Counted from the stretch's first letter, positions 1 through 11,139 are shown. The stretch: DNA of 64,000 bases from Voacanga thouarsii (GCA_026120185.1 JANUWF010000008.1:7316001-7380000); one strand, 5' to 3'. Notes: generated by a model from the sequence alone, not told the origin. A program made the numbers and translations.

Positions 1-2029
1 GTGTAATTTGGGGTTAACATTTTAATTTAAACTTGATTGAGAATGTGTTTATTTTATATGATTTTTATACCTATATAAAAACGCATCAACTTCCTTTCTT
101 TTTGTACCCTATTTGTACGTTGTTTTTCATTGAGATCAAACTTTTATATTGAGTTCTAGTGTGTTGTATGTTTGTTGTATACTATTATTGCTGTTGTTGG
201 GGAATTTTGTATTTGTTGTTACGTTAGTATTTTTAGGATGAAATTGTGGTTGTAAATGGCTACCAATTGAGGAGATCTTCTCGTATAATAATTATTGTAG
301 TTGTTTGTTGTATAGTACAATTTAGTTCATTATTGTTGCAATGGTGTTGGTTATACTTGATATTTGGTTGATGTTGGATATTTTGTTGGGAAATTGTTGT
401 TGTTTTGGAGTTTTTCTTTTAGCCTTGGGTTGATATTTTTTGTGTTATTGTTGTACTAAATATATGCATTGGAGGTTGAAAATTTGATTGTAGTAGTAGT
501 AAAAAAGTTGATGAGTTAATTGGTGTGTATAGTTGATATTATGATTTTGCAAACTATTGATTTTTTGTTTGGGAAATTTTTTAAGTCCTTGTAATCTTTT
601 ACATAGTAGTGATTGTAATGTTGAGGTTAATTGTTGATTATTTGGGAGACCATGTTATATTATTTGGAGGCTGTAATACTAATTGATTGGTGGATGTTGT
701 GGTGGTAATATTTTGTTATATGTAAGAACCCTTAGTATATATATAATAGTTCTAGTGTTTTGTATATCGGAGTTTTGTTATGTCTATTGGTTATGTATTG
801 ATGAGAGTACCATTAGCATATCTATATTGATTTAGTGTATCCTTAGTGAAAATATTATGTTATTCATTTATTTTGTGGCTTTATTGTATTAGCATTAGTA
901 TAGATATTGGTACTAATATATATTTTGGTACTATTTATATTAGTTGATTTTTTTGGCTTGTTAATGATATTTGTGTGTGTGCGCGCGCGATAGTTTATTT
1001 GCTATTAGTATTGGTACTAATACATGTTTTGTAACAACTCCTTGTATCATTTTTAGTTGTATTTGCTTTTAAATTATTTTTCTCTATCTATTATTTTGAT
1101 TGTATCTTTGTTTTTACCATCGTTTTAGCCTTGGTATGCTGTTGTATTTTTCTTTCTTTTTGTAAAATTGAAGATTTTTGGCTTTTGGACAACCTCTTTT
1201 TCTTTGCCATTCTATGACAAATTGAATTTTAAGATACCTAGACAGTATTTCTTATCCTTTCCTCTCTATTTTGTTATTTTGTATAATGTAAAGATGTTTG
1301 TATCATACATTTTGGACAATGAGGATATTGCCAAGTGTGGGGGAGGGTTGAGTAATATTTCTTTGCTATTTTGTATTAATTATTTTGGCAATTTTCTTAT
1401 TTTTTTGGGGTTAAATTTCTTGTTTTTGCATTTAGCCAATTTTTTTCGATTTTTTTTCATATTGTTAGGTTATTTTTCAAGACTTGTTGGTATATATGTT
1501 GATATGCGTTAGTTTGATGGAGTTATTATTCATCTTTTTACTTAAGAAGTCTATTTAAGACTTTCTAGGAAAGTTATTTTTATGTACACTTATATATTGG
1601 GTATGACATAGGCTAAGTTTTAAGAAGTAAGTTAATCTTATTTATTTCTTTGAAAATGTTGTGAAGTTTGATTCATTGAGAATAGATGAAAATTGGTTTA
1701 AGTTCTCTTTTCATCAAGCTGATTTTTTTTTTTTTTTTCAATAAATGGCTAAGGGTCTACAAACCCCTCTCCTAAAATCTTACTTGAAATTTTATGAGAA
1801 ACAAAAATCACAGTTAACAAAAATTTTTATACTTGTTATGAAATTTTGTGAGTGAAATCACATTTCATAGACCACATATAGCTCCTGTCTTCTTTTAATA
1901 CTATTTTAGACTCGATAATATTAATTTTTAAAGTGAGAGCTCAATATATTCTAACATTAAATTATTATTTAATGCGTATTTTTTTTTTCTTATTCTAGAA
2001 AATCTACAACTTGTAGCTATTTTATATGG
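1..2029. other. AT-rich stretch without a recognisable gene
   Basis: The stretch is T-rich and T/G-rich on the + strand and no conserved protein domain was recognised. The longest open frame (1168-1512, 114 codons) reads as hydrophobic Phe/Leu-rich low-complexity sequence and looks like chance. A purine run at 1333-1347 (AAGTGTGGGGGAGGG) resembles the run found downstream of integrase in Tat/Athila gypsy elements, so an ancient retrotransposon tail is possible but unproven. Confidence 0.4.
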
Positions 2030-2185
2030 AAAAACATTCTTACAAATTGAAGTAATTAATATTACTTAATTATAATCATAAAGAATACCACGTAAGCAAT
2101 ATCTAATAAAATAAAATTACTTAATTATAATTGTTAATGTCTCGAAACACATCAAGAAAAAAATTAATAATAAAAATAACATATC

Positions 2186-2212
2186 ACGTGCAACGCACGT
2201 TTCACTTTCTAA
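2186..2212 (+). other. Hairpin followed by CTAA, Helitron-3'-end-like
   Basis: A 6 bp stem with an AAC loop (ACGTGC-AAC-GCACGT, 2186-2200) is followed 8 bases later by CTAA and then T. This is the layout of a Helitron 3' end (hairpin, CTRR, host T). Copy 2 at 9252-9278 keeps the stem through a compensating base pair. The similarity between R copies continues beyond CTAA, so this is not shown to be an element boundary. Confidence 0.3.
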
Positions 2213-2434
2213 TTATGAACTCGTTTATTTTTTGAAACTTCTATTTGATTTGCACTTCCCACTATTTTTGTTGTAGATATGCTGTTAAAATGTCCATGAA
2301 AAATTCTATACATGCCCTTTTTGTACTACAGGGGAGGAGAAGATAGGGGTGCTGGCAGGAGTAACGCTGGGCAAGGTAGCTACCTCGTTGGAGATGCACG
2401 GTCCCGTGTTCTAAAGTAACATTGGGAAGAAGTT

Positions 2435-2451
2435 GGGGGGGGGGGGGGGGG
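2435..2451 (+). repeat. Homopolymer G17
   Basis: An uninterrupted run of 17 G lies inside repeat R copy 1. The matching place in copy 2 has no such run. Long G runs are prone to length error in sequencing. Confidence 0.9.
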
Positions 2452-2620
2452 TTGTGTCTGGGTTAGGAGAAGGAAAGGAGGGTTGTTAGGGTGGGGAGTT
2501 TACCTTTTCTTGTTTAAAAAAAAATAGTTAAAAGGACGGCCCATTTACATAGGACAAGTTGTTTTGTAGCATGATTTCAAGAAACTCTATTCAGCAGTTA
2601 AATATAAAGTTTAAGTAAGG

Positions 2621-3509
2621 ATTTTGGTAAAAAAAAAAAAAAGGAAAAAAACTTCTACGCCTTTTAATACTTAGAAGTGTTCCTGCTCGGCTAATTCCAA
2701 ACTTCAAGGGTCGTGTTGTTTAAAATGTCGTGCCACTTTAACTGATGCGACTGTGACTGTATATATTTCTCCTATTTAATTGCAATGGCACGAGAAATAA
2801 AGAAGCGTTTGCTCACATTGAAAATATTCTTCTACCAATTCTTTTTGAGAATGCAATTCTAAAAACCAATAAAGTCAAATCCCACCATTTTATACTAATT
2901 CTTTTTATTTATAATATAACGTATTTTAATTACATTTCAAAACAAAATTATTTCTTTTCCATATATCAAGAACTTATTCTTGAGTATTGGTGCATTTGTC
3001 CAGATCATGGACATCAATTATTGCAACCATCCATTACAACGTCGAGCAAAACTTTGATCCTGGTATGGCAAAATAATGCAAAGCATAGAATATCTTCCCA
3101 ACAACTTGAAAGATGAATCGATATCACTTTTATTTACAAATTTTAGGCCTTCAAAAGCACCTTTTATATGCTTCGCCTACTTCTGTTGTTCTACTAGAGA
3201 AGCCTATTTCATGCTTCCTCACTTTATGGTGTTCAATCAAAAGCACACCAAAATTTAAAGGTTTTTTTTTTTTTTTTGGTTTAAAGTCAAAATTTGGATT
3301 CATCTTTTTTGTAATCAAATATTTCACAATGTTATTACCTACCTAAACATATATGGTAATTCACTTCATATTATCGTGGGCAAACTAAATATTTTCAGTA
3401 GTCCAGTAACAAAATGGAAGGTCTTCATTAAATAACGATACGGTTGTGTGCTGCATATGTTCGAGACTTCAAATAGACATAGGGGTAGTTTCTTTTATAT
3501 TTCTTGCAT
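2621..3509. other. No recognised feature
   Basis: AT-rich sequence with short A and T runs. The short open frames near 3076-3346 show no recognisable domain and are probably noncoding. Confidence 0.4.
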
Positions 3510-3590
3510 GAGCAGATTGGAACGATTAATATTACTTAATTATAATCATAAAGAATACCACCTACACAATATCCAATATAATAAAGTTAT
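3510..3590 (+). repeat. Repeat R, copy 2, left part
   Basis: This matches the first part of R copy 1, including the ATAATCATAAAGAATACCAC block. It ends with GTTAT, the left target-site duplication of Copia-1. The sequence resumes after the element at 9186. Confidence 0.7.
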
Positions 3591-3947
3591 TGTTATGAAT
3601 TATTGGAATCTCCATTAATTAGTGGAGGCTCCACTAATTATGGATTTATGTGAATTATTAGAAGATTTTTATGGATGTCCACCATTTAGTGGAGACACCA
3701 TTAATTGAAGATGATGTATGCCATGATGTATTTCACTAATTAGAGCTCTATAAATAGAGCTATTCTCTAAGTTTGTAATACACCATCATTTTGTGAAAGA
3801 AAGATTAGTGAAAGAAAGATTAGAGAAAGAATTGTGAGAGAAAGAAAGAGAGAAGTTTGAAGAGAAATTCTTGTGCAAAGAATAGTTAGAATTTTCTTAG
3901 TGTGTAGTGTGTAGATTTTATTCTAACACTACCCTAATTTTATAACA
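3591..3947 (+). repeat. Copia-1 5' LTR
   Basis: Direct repeat of 8824-9180, 357 bp, with TG...CA ends. It holds a TATA box at 3749-3756 and a downstream GAAAGA-rich stretch that would lie in the transcribed R/U5 part. Confidence 0.95.
3749..3756 (+). promoter_or_regulatory. TATA box in Copia-1 5' LTR
   Basis: TATAAATA lies within the short inverted repeat TAGAGCTC...AGAGCTA. It sits 159 bp into the LTR, a suitable place for the U3/R promoter. The same box is at 8982-8989 in the 3' LTR. Confidence 0.7.
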
Positions 3948-3954
3948 CGTTATC

Positions 3955-4028
3955 GCACGAGTCTCTACCGTTATTAAAGCCGTAAGACAAAGCACGAGTC
4001 TCTCGCCGTTATTAAAGCCGTAAGACAG
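3955..4028 (+). repeat. Tandem 37 bp duplication in Copia-1 leader
   Basis: Two adjacent 37 bp units (3955-3991 and 3992-4028) begin GCACGAGTCTCT and end GCCGTAAGACA, differing at about three bases. They start 8 bp after the 5' LTR, where the primer-binding site is expected. I do not see a clear match to a tRNA 3' end here. Confidence 0.8.
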
Positions 4029-4048
4029 GTACGCATTTATTGATCTCT

Positions 4049-4900
4049 ATGGCTAATCACGCTAAACTCGAATTTGGAGCCCTTGATATTTCAGGAAAAA
4101 ATTATATGTCATGGGTTCTCGATGCATAAATGCATCTAAATGCTGAAGGCCTTAGTGAAACTATTCAAGCACATAATAGTGCATCTCGCACAACACAAGG
4201 CTAAAGCTTTGATTTTTATTCATCGTCATCTCGATGAAAATTTGAAAATGGAATATCTTACCGAAAAAGATCCATATGGTCTCGTGGGTAAATTTAAAAG
4301 AAAGATTTGACCACCCGAAGATGGTCGTACTACCTACCGCACGGTATGAATGGTTGCACCCGAGGTTGCAAGATTTTAAAACCGTGAATGAATATAGCTC
4401 CGCAATGTATAAAATTACATCTCAATTAAAATTATGCGGAGAAAAAGTGATCGATAAAGATATGTTGGAGAAGACATTCTCCACCTTTCATGCCTCGAAT
4501 ATTGTCCTACAACAACAATATCGAGAAAAGGGGTATACAAAATTTACAGATTTAATTATCGCCCTCCTCATTGCAGAGAAAAATAATGAGTTATTATTGA
4601 GAAATCATGAAGCTGCACTAACCGGCTCTACAAAGACTCCTGAAGTGAATGTTGTTGGCTCCAGCAGAAGCCATCATTATAGTCGTGGTCGTGGCCGTGG
4701 CCGTGGCCGTGGTCGTGGTTATGGTCGTAGTCACGCTCGATATTTCCCTTATCACAATTATAATCAAACCGTGAGAAATACCGCCACCGAAGTGGAACAG
4801 AAAAGATCAAAAGGGAAAAGAAAAAGAAATTGAAGAAAAGCATGAGGATATATGTTATAGATGTGGCATGAAAGGTCATTGGTCACGAAACCGTCAGTAC
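4049..4900 (+). pseudogene. Copia-1 gag, broken
   Basis: The start at 4049 opens a copia Gag reading (ANHAKLEFGALDISGKNY), the N-terminal part of the UBN2-type Gag family. A stop (TAA, 4127-4129) replaces a sense codon, and the reading then passes through frame 3 (about 4200-4290) into frame 1 (4276-4833). The frame-1 part carries the core (LKERFDHPKMVVLPTARYEW) and an Arg-Gly run encoded near 4685-4730. The CCHC nucleic-acid-binding knuckle is read back in frame 2 at 4853-4894; its last Cys is Arg (CGT at 4892-4894), so zinc binding should fail. It is clearly non-functional. Confidence 0.9.
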
Positions 4901-5214
4901 GGCTAAGCATTTAGTTGAATTGTATCAAGCTTCATTGAAAAATAAAAATGTGGAAGCAAATTTTTCTCAACATCCAATAAATAATGTTGAGGATGACGAT
5001 AGTGATCTTGAAGATCTTAATATCAATATTACCCATATGGATGTATCGGATTTTTTTGAACACCCGCATCGGTAGGATAGACCATTTAATTGGTGATGGC
5101 AAGTGTCCAAAAGAACTAAAGCCTCACCCCGATATTTTTGTATTTTCATTTTCATTCTATTCTAATAATATTTACGTTTACATATATATATTTGTGTTCG
5201 GATGGTCTGTTGTT

Positions 5215-5379
5215 AATGATGATATATGCATTATTGATAGTGGAACTACACACACCATACTAAAAAATGAGAAATATTTTTCTGATCTCAAAATGGGAGA
5301 AATAAATATTTATACAATAAACGGTAGTGCAAATGTAATTGAGGGCTCCGGAAGAGCTAGTATATTGTTGCCTAAATGA
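5215..5379 (+). pseudogene. Copia-1 protease fragment
   Basis: The reading IIDSGTTHTILKNEKYFSD contains the aspartic-protease DSG triad motif (Asp codon 5236-5238). In copia elements this protease cuts the Gag-Pol polyprotein inside the virus-like particle. The frame ends at a TGA (5377-5379) and continues in the same frame into the integrase part, so a single stop separates them. The sequence just upstream (4984-5210) does not read convincingly as Gag and may contain a small rearrangement. Confidence 0.8.
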
Positions 5380-6590
5380 ACAACAATTATTATTGATAAG
5401 GCACTATTTTCCTCAAAATCCAAAAGAAATTTATTGAGTTTTAAAGATATCCGCAGAAATGGGTATCATGTTGAAACAAATGAGGAAAATGGGATTGAGC
5501 ATCTTTTTATTACTCAAATGCATTTGGGTAAGAAATCGGTATTAGAAAAACTGCCGTCTTTTTCTACTGGTCTATATTTTGTAAAAATTCGTACAATTGA
5601 AATTCATCATCTAGTAAACCAGAAGTTTACTGATCCTATTACTTTTAGCATTTGGCATGACCGGTTGGGTCATCCGGGATCTACCATGATGAGAAGAATC
5701 ATTGAGAATACACATGGTCATCCTTTAAAAAATAAAAGGATATTAACATCAGAAAAATTCGCATGTACTGCATGTTCCCTAGGAAAATTAATTGTTAAAC
5801 CATCACCAGTAAAAGTAGGAGCTGAAAGTCCTACATTTCTCGAACGGATTCACGGAGATATTTGTGGACCTATTGATCCACCATGTGGACCGTTCAAATA
5901 TTTTATGGTCTTAATTGATGCATCATCCCGATGGTCACATGTATGTTTATTATCTACTCGCAACCTGGCGTTTACGAGATTACTTGCTCAAATAATTAAA
6001 TTACGAGCACAATTTCCGGACCATCACATTAAAAATATCCGTTTGGATAATGTCGGTGAATTTTCATCACATGCTTTTGATGCATATTGCATGTCAATTG
6101 GGATTAATGTTGAACATCCCGTAGCTCATGTTCACACTACGTAATGGTCTTGCCGAATCTTTGATTAAACGATTACAATTAATTGCTAGACCATTATTAA
6201 TGAAAACAAATCTCCCAACATCTCGCTCGGGGACATGCTATTCTACATGCTGCAACACTTGTACGTATAAGACCAGACTAGTTATCATAAATTCTCTCCT
6301 TTGCAATTGGCTTTTGGGTCGTAACCAAATATTGCTCATTTAAGAATTTTTGGGTGTGTCTGTATATATTCCAATTGCACCAAACCAACGTACAAAGATG
6401 GGTCCTCAAAGAAGAAAGGGGATATACGTTGGATATGATTCTCCCTCTATTATCGTGTATGTTGAACCCCCGACAGAGATGTATTCACAACGAAGATTTG
6501 CCGATTGTCATTTTGATGAATCATTATTCCCTAAATTAGGGGAGAACCCAAACAAGATAAAAAGGATCTTGATTGGACAACATCATTAAA
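5380..6590 (+). pseudogene. Copia-1 integrase, frameshifted
   Basis: The pre-integrase zinc domain is visible (WHDRLGHPGS ... CTACSLGK, HHCC type). The catalytic core follows with the first Asp in ERIHGDICGP and the second Asp and Glu region in IRLDNVGEFSSHAF. The frame breaks near 6130-6144 and resumes in another frame with NGLAESLIKRLQLIARPLL, then shifts again (6350-6589; GPQRRKGIYVGYDSPSI). The protein would insert the cDNA into the host chromosome; here it is split over at least three frames. Confidence 0.9.
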
Positions 6591-7059
6591 TTATCTTGAT
6601 CCGCGCACAAGCGCATGTGAACTTGAAGTTCAAAAGATAATTCATTTGCAAAGCATTGCAAATCAAATGCCGTACGCTTTTGTTGACTCCGAAGAGTTAC
6701 AAAATCGCATATTCCAGCCTATAAATGCTCCTATTCGAATTGAAGTTCCAAGCAGAACAAAATATTATACCTATAGTCGCTGAGTCAAAAACACGCCGTA
6801 AGCGTGGCCGACCTCTTGGTTCTAAAGATAAAAATCCTCGAAAGAAAAGAGGATTAAATGATCCGAAGATCATATTGAAGAAAAGAATGATAAAGACCAA
6901 GAGAGAACCGATGACAAAGAACCGTAAGTTGATGAAAGTAACACCGAAATTTCTATCAATTATACCACTTCCGTAGAAGTTGGAATCGGATAGAAACTCG
7001 TTATTGATAATATATTTGCATACAATATATCTCTTGATGTTACACAGATAATGATGATC

Positions 7060-7927
7060 CCGAACCAATATCGCTTGATGAATGTCGGCATAGAAAAGAT
7101 TGGCTGCAATGGAAAGATGCGATTCAATCGGAGTTAAATGCACCGGCAAAACGTGAAGTCTTCGGACTCGCAGTCCGAACACCGTAAGGTATAAAACCCG
7201 TTGGCTACAAATGGATATTTGTGCGAAAGCGCAATGAAAAGAGTGAAATCGTTCGATATAAAGCGCGATTAGTAGCCCAAGGTTTTTCACAAAGACCAGG
7301 TATTGATTATGATGAAACTTATTCTCCCGTTGTTGATGCTATTACACTCCGATATCTTATCAGCTTGGCAAGACATGAAAAGATAGATATGCGCCTATTA
7401 GATGTTGTCACCGCTTACTTGTATGGAAATTTAGAAAATGATGTTTACATGAAAATCCTCGAAGGATTTCATATGCCCGAAGCATATAAACATTATCCTC
7501 GTGAAAATTACTCCATCAAGTTGCAGTAAATCATTATATGGCCTCGAAGCAACTGCGGCGCATGTGGTTTACACGTCTTAGTGAATATTTATTGAAAGCG
7601 GGATTTAAAAATGACCAGGTATGTCCATGCGTTTTTATTAAGAAATCTGGTTCTAAATTTGTGATATTAGCTATATATGTTGATGATATTAATCTTATTG
7701 GAACTCCCGAAGAGCTCCAAGAAACAATTGATTATTTAAAAAGAGAATTCGAAATCAAGGATTTTGGTAAAACCAAATTTTGCCTTGGTTTACAAATTGA
7801 ACATTTGGAGAGTGGAACATTTATTCATCAATCAACATATACAAAGAAAAGTGCTAAAAAGATTTTACATGGACAAAGCACATCCATTGAGTATTCCAAT
7901 GATCGTCCGATCATTAAATGTGGATAA
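7060..7927 (+). pseudogene. Copia-1 reverse transcriptase, broken
   Basis: An RVT_2-type copia RT is readable: KPVGYKWIFVRKRNEKSEIV, YKARLVAQGFSQRPGIDYDE and LLDVVTAYLYGNLENDVYMK, followed after a break near 7527-7540 by the palm with the catalytic YVDD box at 7676-7687. Stops occur near 7187 and 7529, and a frameshift leads from 7927 into the RNase H frame. A basic linker (KTRRKRGRPLGSKDKNPRKK, about 6786-6845) lies between integrase and RT. Confidence 0.9.
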
Positions 7928-8700
7928 AGATCCTTTCCGACCTCAAGAAAATGATGAAGAACTCCTTGGTCCCGAAGTACCATATCTCAAGTGCAATTGG
8001 TGCATTGATGTATCTTGCTAATAACACACGGCCTGATATTGCTTTCGCTGTCAATTTATTAGCAAGATTTAGTTCTTCACCAACACGACGACATTGGAAT
8101 GGAATTAAACAAGTCCTTCGATATCTCCAAGGTACAATTGATCTCGGATTATTTTATTCAAATAAAACCAGTCCAATATTGATAGGTTATGCAGATGTTG
8201 GTTATTTATCTGATCCACATAAAGCACGTTCTCAAACGGGCTATATATTTACATGTGGAAATACTGCTATATCATGGCGTTCTACGAAACAATCTATAGC
8301 AGCTACTTCTTCAAATCATGCTGAAATTATAGCCATTCATGAAGCAAGTCGAGAATATGTATGGCTAAGATCCATGATTCATTATATCCGAGAAAGTTGT
8401 GGATTATCATCAATCAAAGGTATTCCAACTCCTCTTTATGAAGACAATGCAGCTTGTATAGCTCAATTACGAGGAGGATATATTAAAGGAGATCGGACAA
8501 AACATATTTCACCAAAATTCTTCTTTACTCATGAACTCCGTAAGAAATGTGAAATTGATGTGCTACAAATTCGGTCATGTGACAACCTCGCAGATATTTT
8601 CACGAAGACTTTACCGACGGCAACATTTGAAAAGTTGAGATATAAAATCGGTATGCGTCGGTTTAAAGATTTAAAGGAATCATCTCATCAGGGGGAGTAA
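7918..8700 (+). pseudogene. Copia-1 RNase H, open but detached from RT
   Basis: This 260-codon frame reads as the copia RT connection and RNase H: MYLANNTRPDIAFAVNLLA, then the first acidic residue in LIGYADVGYLSD, the Glu in TSSNHAEIIAIHEAS and the Asp in YEDNAACIAQL, ending with NLADIFTKTLPTATFEKL. RNase H removes the RNA template during reverse transcription. It is the least damaged module but has no start of its own and is out of frame with RT. A purine-rich CAGGGGGAG lies at its end (about 8689-8697). Confidence 0.85.
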
Positions 8701-8814
8701 TAAACATACATATAGAATAGTGTACTCTTTTTCCTTCACTAGATTTTTTTTCCACTGGGTTTTTATCTAGTAAGGTTTTAACGAGGCATATTCTTTATGT
8801 ATGGATGGACATCC

Positions 8815-8823
8815 AAGGGGGAG
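8815..8823 (+). other. Polypurine tract of Copia-1
   Basis: AAGGGGGAG lies directly against the 3' LTR start (TGTTATG at 8824), the position from which plus-strand cDNA is primed. Confidence 0.85.
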
Positions 8824-9180
8824 TGTTATGAATTATTGGAATCTCCATTAATTAGTGGAGGCTCCACTAATTATGGATTTATGTGAATTATTAGAAGATT
8901 TTTATGGATGTCCACCATTTAGTGGAGACACCATTAATTGAAGATGATGTATGCCATGATGTATTTCACTAATTAGAGCTCTATAAATAGAGCTATTCTC
9001 TAAGTTTGTAATACACCATCATTTTGTGAAAGAAAGATTAGTGAAAGAAAGATTAGAGAAAGAATTGTGAGAGAAAGAAAGAGAGAAGTTTGAAGAGAAA
9101 TTCTTGTGCAAAGAATAGTTAGAATTTTTTTAGTGTGTAGTGTGTAGATTTTATTCTAACACTACCCTAATTTTATAACA
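8824..9180 (+). repeat. Copia-1 3' LTR
   Basis: This 357 bp direct repeat of the 5' LTR differs from it at one position (T at 9129 against C at 3896). Its TATA box is at 8982-8989. It is followed by the TSD GTTAT (9181-9185). Confidence 0.95.
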
Positions 9181-9185
9181 GTTAT

Positions 9186-9680
9186 TCAATTATAATTGTT
9201 AATGTCTCAAAACACATCAAGAGAAAAAGTTAATACTAAAAATAACATATCATGTGCAACGCACATTCCACTTTCTAATTACGAACACAGGTTTATTTCT
9301 TGATACTTCTATTTGACAGACTCTTTCAGCTATTTTCGTTGTAGATATGCTGTTAAAATGTCAATGAAAGCTTTTATGCCTTTTTTGTCCTAGAGGGGAG
9401 GTGGAGGCAGGGGTGCTAGTAGGAGTTACCCAGGGCAAGGTAGCTACCTCGTTGGAGATACATGATCCTGTATTCTAAACTAGCATTGGGAAGAAGTTGT
9501 TCGGGTGTTTTTGTTTGGGTTAGTAGAAGGTAGGGAGGGTTATTGGGGGTGGGGAGTTTACCTCTTCTTTTTTTTAAAAAATAGTTGACAGGACTGTCCA
9601 TTTACATATGACAAGTTGTTTTGTAGTATGATTTCAAGAAGCATTATTTTGCAATTAAATTAAAAGTTTAGTTCTCTGTT
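9186..9680 (+). repeat. Repeat R, copy 2, right part
   Basis: This continues the R copy interrupted by Copia-1. Joining 3590 to 9186 gives the same order of blocks as the uninterrupted copy at 2030-2620. The hairpin and CTAA at 9252-9278 correspond to 2186-2212. Confidence 0.75.
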
Positions 9681-10415
9681 TAGCATGAGCAGAGTTGTGT
9701 TTTACATTTGCAGATTGTTGGAATTCTCTCAAAATTTTGCCATTACCATTATCATTATTTACTTACCCATCATCATTATTCAGTTGCCCTGTTGGTCCTT
9801 TGTTATCACCTGGAGATATAGTTCGGTGGATCACAAAAATTTGGATAAGTTAACTGCAATATTCCAACGACTGAAACAAATGAAAAATATTGTGTAGTTT
9901 TAATTTATGTATGTACCACTAGCAACGATATTTCCAATTTTAGCTTCGGCCTTTTTATGGTAACAAGAAAGGGGCACGTGCATTGCATGTGATTTGTTAT
10001 TTTTATTATTAAATATTTTTTCTTATGGTATTTCCTAACATGAACATTTACAACAGGCGGTAGGTTTTGTGAAAGTTATATTGAAACATTTTATTGTAAT
10101 AGGTAGTTTTATTATTTTAGATGTTATATAAGTGGTTGTGTTTGTGAAAGTACAATTGAAACATTTTTTTACAAATGAGCAGAATGGGATATTGGCAATA
10201 CTAAATCTTAAGAAATGTTATATTTTTATTTCAACTGAATATAAACTTTCCAGATATACGTTTTTTAAACCATCAAATGATGGGGTTTGGATGGATCCCT
10301 ACCCATTTATTAAATAAAAACGAGTTGATACACGCAATGTGGGAACTTCTGTTCTATCAAGGAAGTAAAGCCAAATACAGTCACTCCATTATTAGCCATA
10401 AGATCAACCAAGTGA
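9681..10415. other. AT-rich stretch with an inverted partial R-like tail
   Basis: No gene was recognised. On the minus strand, 9965-10030 resembles the sequence around the R hairpin (TTAATAATAAAAATAAC followed by a CACATGC-AAT-GCACGTG stem-loop), so a third, inverted and divergent copy of that piece is likely. The 3' end of the minus-strand LINE probably lies at 10130-10415, but no poly-A tail could be fixed. Confidence 0.4.
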
Positions 10416-10859
10416 TTAGCTTATCTGTATATATGCATTAGCCTTACAAATGACAGTTGAACAACAAGAAAAAACATATGATTGAATACTCCTCGCAAAT
10501 GCTAAGGAATAATTTGCCGCTTTTTGAATTGCTTTTAAGAGGGGGAGAGAATCCGTTTGTATGAGAATGTTTTCTAGCTTCTTTGACACACAAATCTTCA
10601 GCCTTTGAAGAAGTGCATGTGTCTTAGCTTGCATGTTAGAGCATATTCCAAGAGGAAAATAGAATGCATAATAGAAAATCCTATTAGGATGTCGTGGTGC
10701 TCCCCCAGCCCCAAAAGGACCCGGAATGCCCTTTGAAGTCCCGTTAATATTGAGAATAAAATCAATGTCCTCACGTTTCCTCAACCAACAAACTGGAAGC
10801 ATGGAGATATTCCTCTTTGCCGACCAGTTTAAAGTAACATGGGATAAAAACCACAACAA
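10416..10859 (-). pseudogene. LINE RNase H domain, catalytic residues lost
   Basis: The minus-strand reading carries GTSKGIPGPFGAGGAPR, the QAKTHALLQRLKICVSKKLE helix and ILIQTDSLPLLKAI, matching the RVT_3-type RNase H at the 3' end of plant LINEs. The first catalytic Asp (usually DG) reads Asn (NING) and the Glu of the QAE motif reads Lys (QAK); only the TDS Asp remains. The domain would degrade RNA in RNA:DNA hybrids; here it is dead. Confidence 0.85.
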
Positions 10860-11139
10860 TTCTAATCACTAAGCTAATAGATTCACCATTGTAAATTCAA
10901 AAATAAAAGAGGTAATTTTGTTTTGAACCCACTACCTAGATGGTCTCTTAATTAGACTCATATAAAATCAAATTTCTCTTTTTATAAAAAAATCAAGATG
11001 ATTGTTGCTAACAGGAGCCTACAAGCAGCCCCTTTTGTTCCTTATAGACTACAAAAAAAACCTATAGAATGTCGTCTACTGAACTTTGGAACAACTCATC
11101 TTCCAACTCATCCAAGATAGTCCCTAAAAAGTGCTACCA

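Larger units (their letters stand above)
2030..2620 (+). repeat. Repeat R, copy 1 (undivided)
   Basis: About 580 bp is repeated with moderate divergence at 3510-3590 plus 9186-9680. Matching landmarks are the ATAATCATAAAGAATACCAC block, the GTGCAACGCAC hairpin, the GTAGATATGCTGTTAAAATG block, GGGCAAGGTAGCTACCTCG and the ACAAGTTGTTTTGTA tail. This copy is uninterrupted and so shows the state of the locus before Copia-1 inserted into copy 2. It contains a run of 17 G at 2435-2451. No coding capacity was seen and the repeat family is not recognised. Confidence 0.75.
3591..9180 (+). mobile_element. Copia-1, near-complete Ty1/copia retrotransposon
   Basis: The 5,590 bp element is bounded by two 357 bp direct LTRs (3591-3947 and 8824-9180) that start TGTTATG and end ATAACA, with TSD GTTAT at 3586-3590 and 9181-9185. 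The internal order is gag, protease, integrase, RT, RNase H, which defines the copia order. A purine tract precedes the 3' LTR. Side-by-side reading of the LTRs shows one difference (C at 3896, T at 9129), which implies a recent insertion. Every coding module nevertheless carries stops or frameshifts, so this copy cannot make its own Gag-Pol and was presumably copied in trans. Confidence 0.95.

Noticed and set aside
1168..1512. 114-codon open frame as a possible membrane protein
   Set aside because: The hydrophobicity follows from the T-rich composition; no recognisable domain, promoter or conserved motif supports it.
4628..4879. Minus-strand Asp/His-rich open frame
   Set aside because: It is the antisense reading of the Arg-Gly stretch of the copia Gag.
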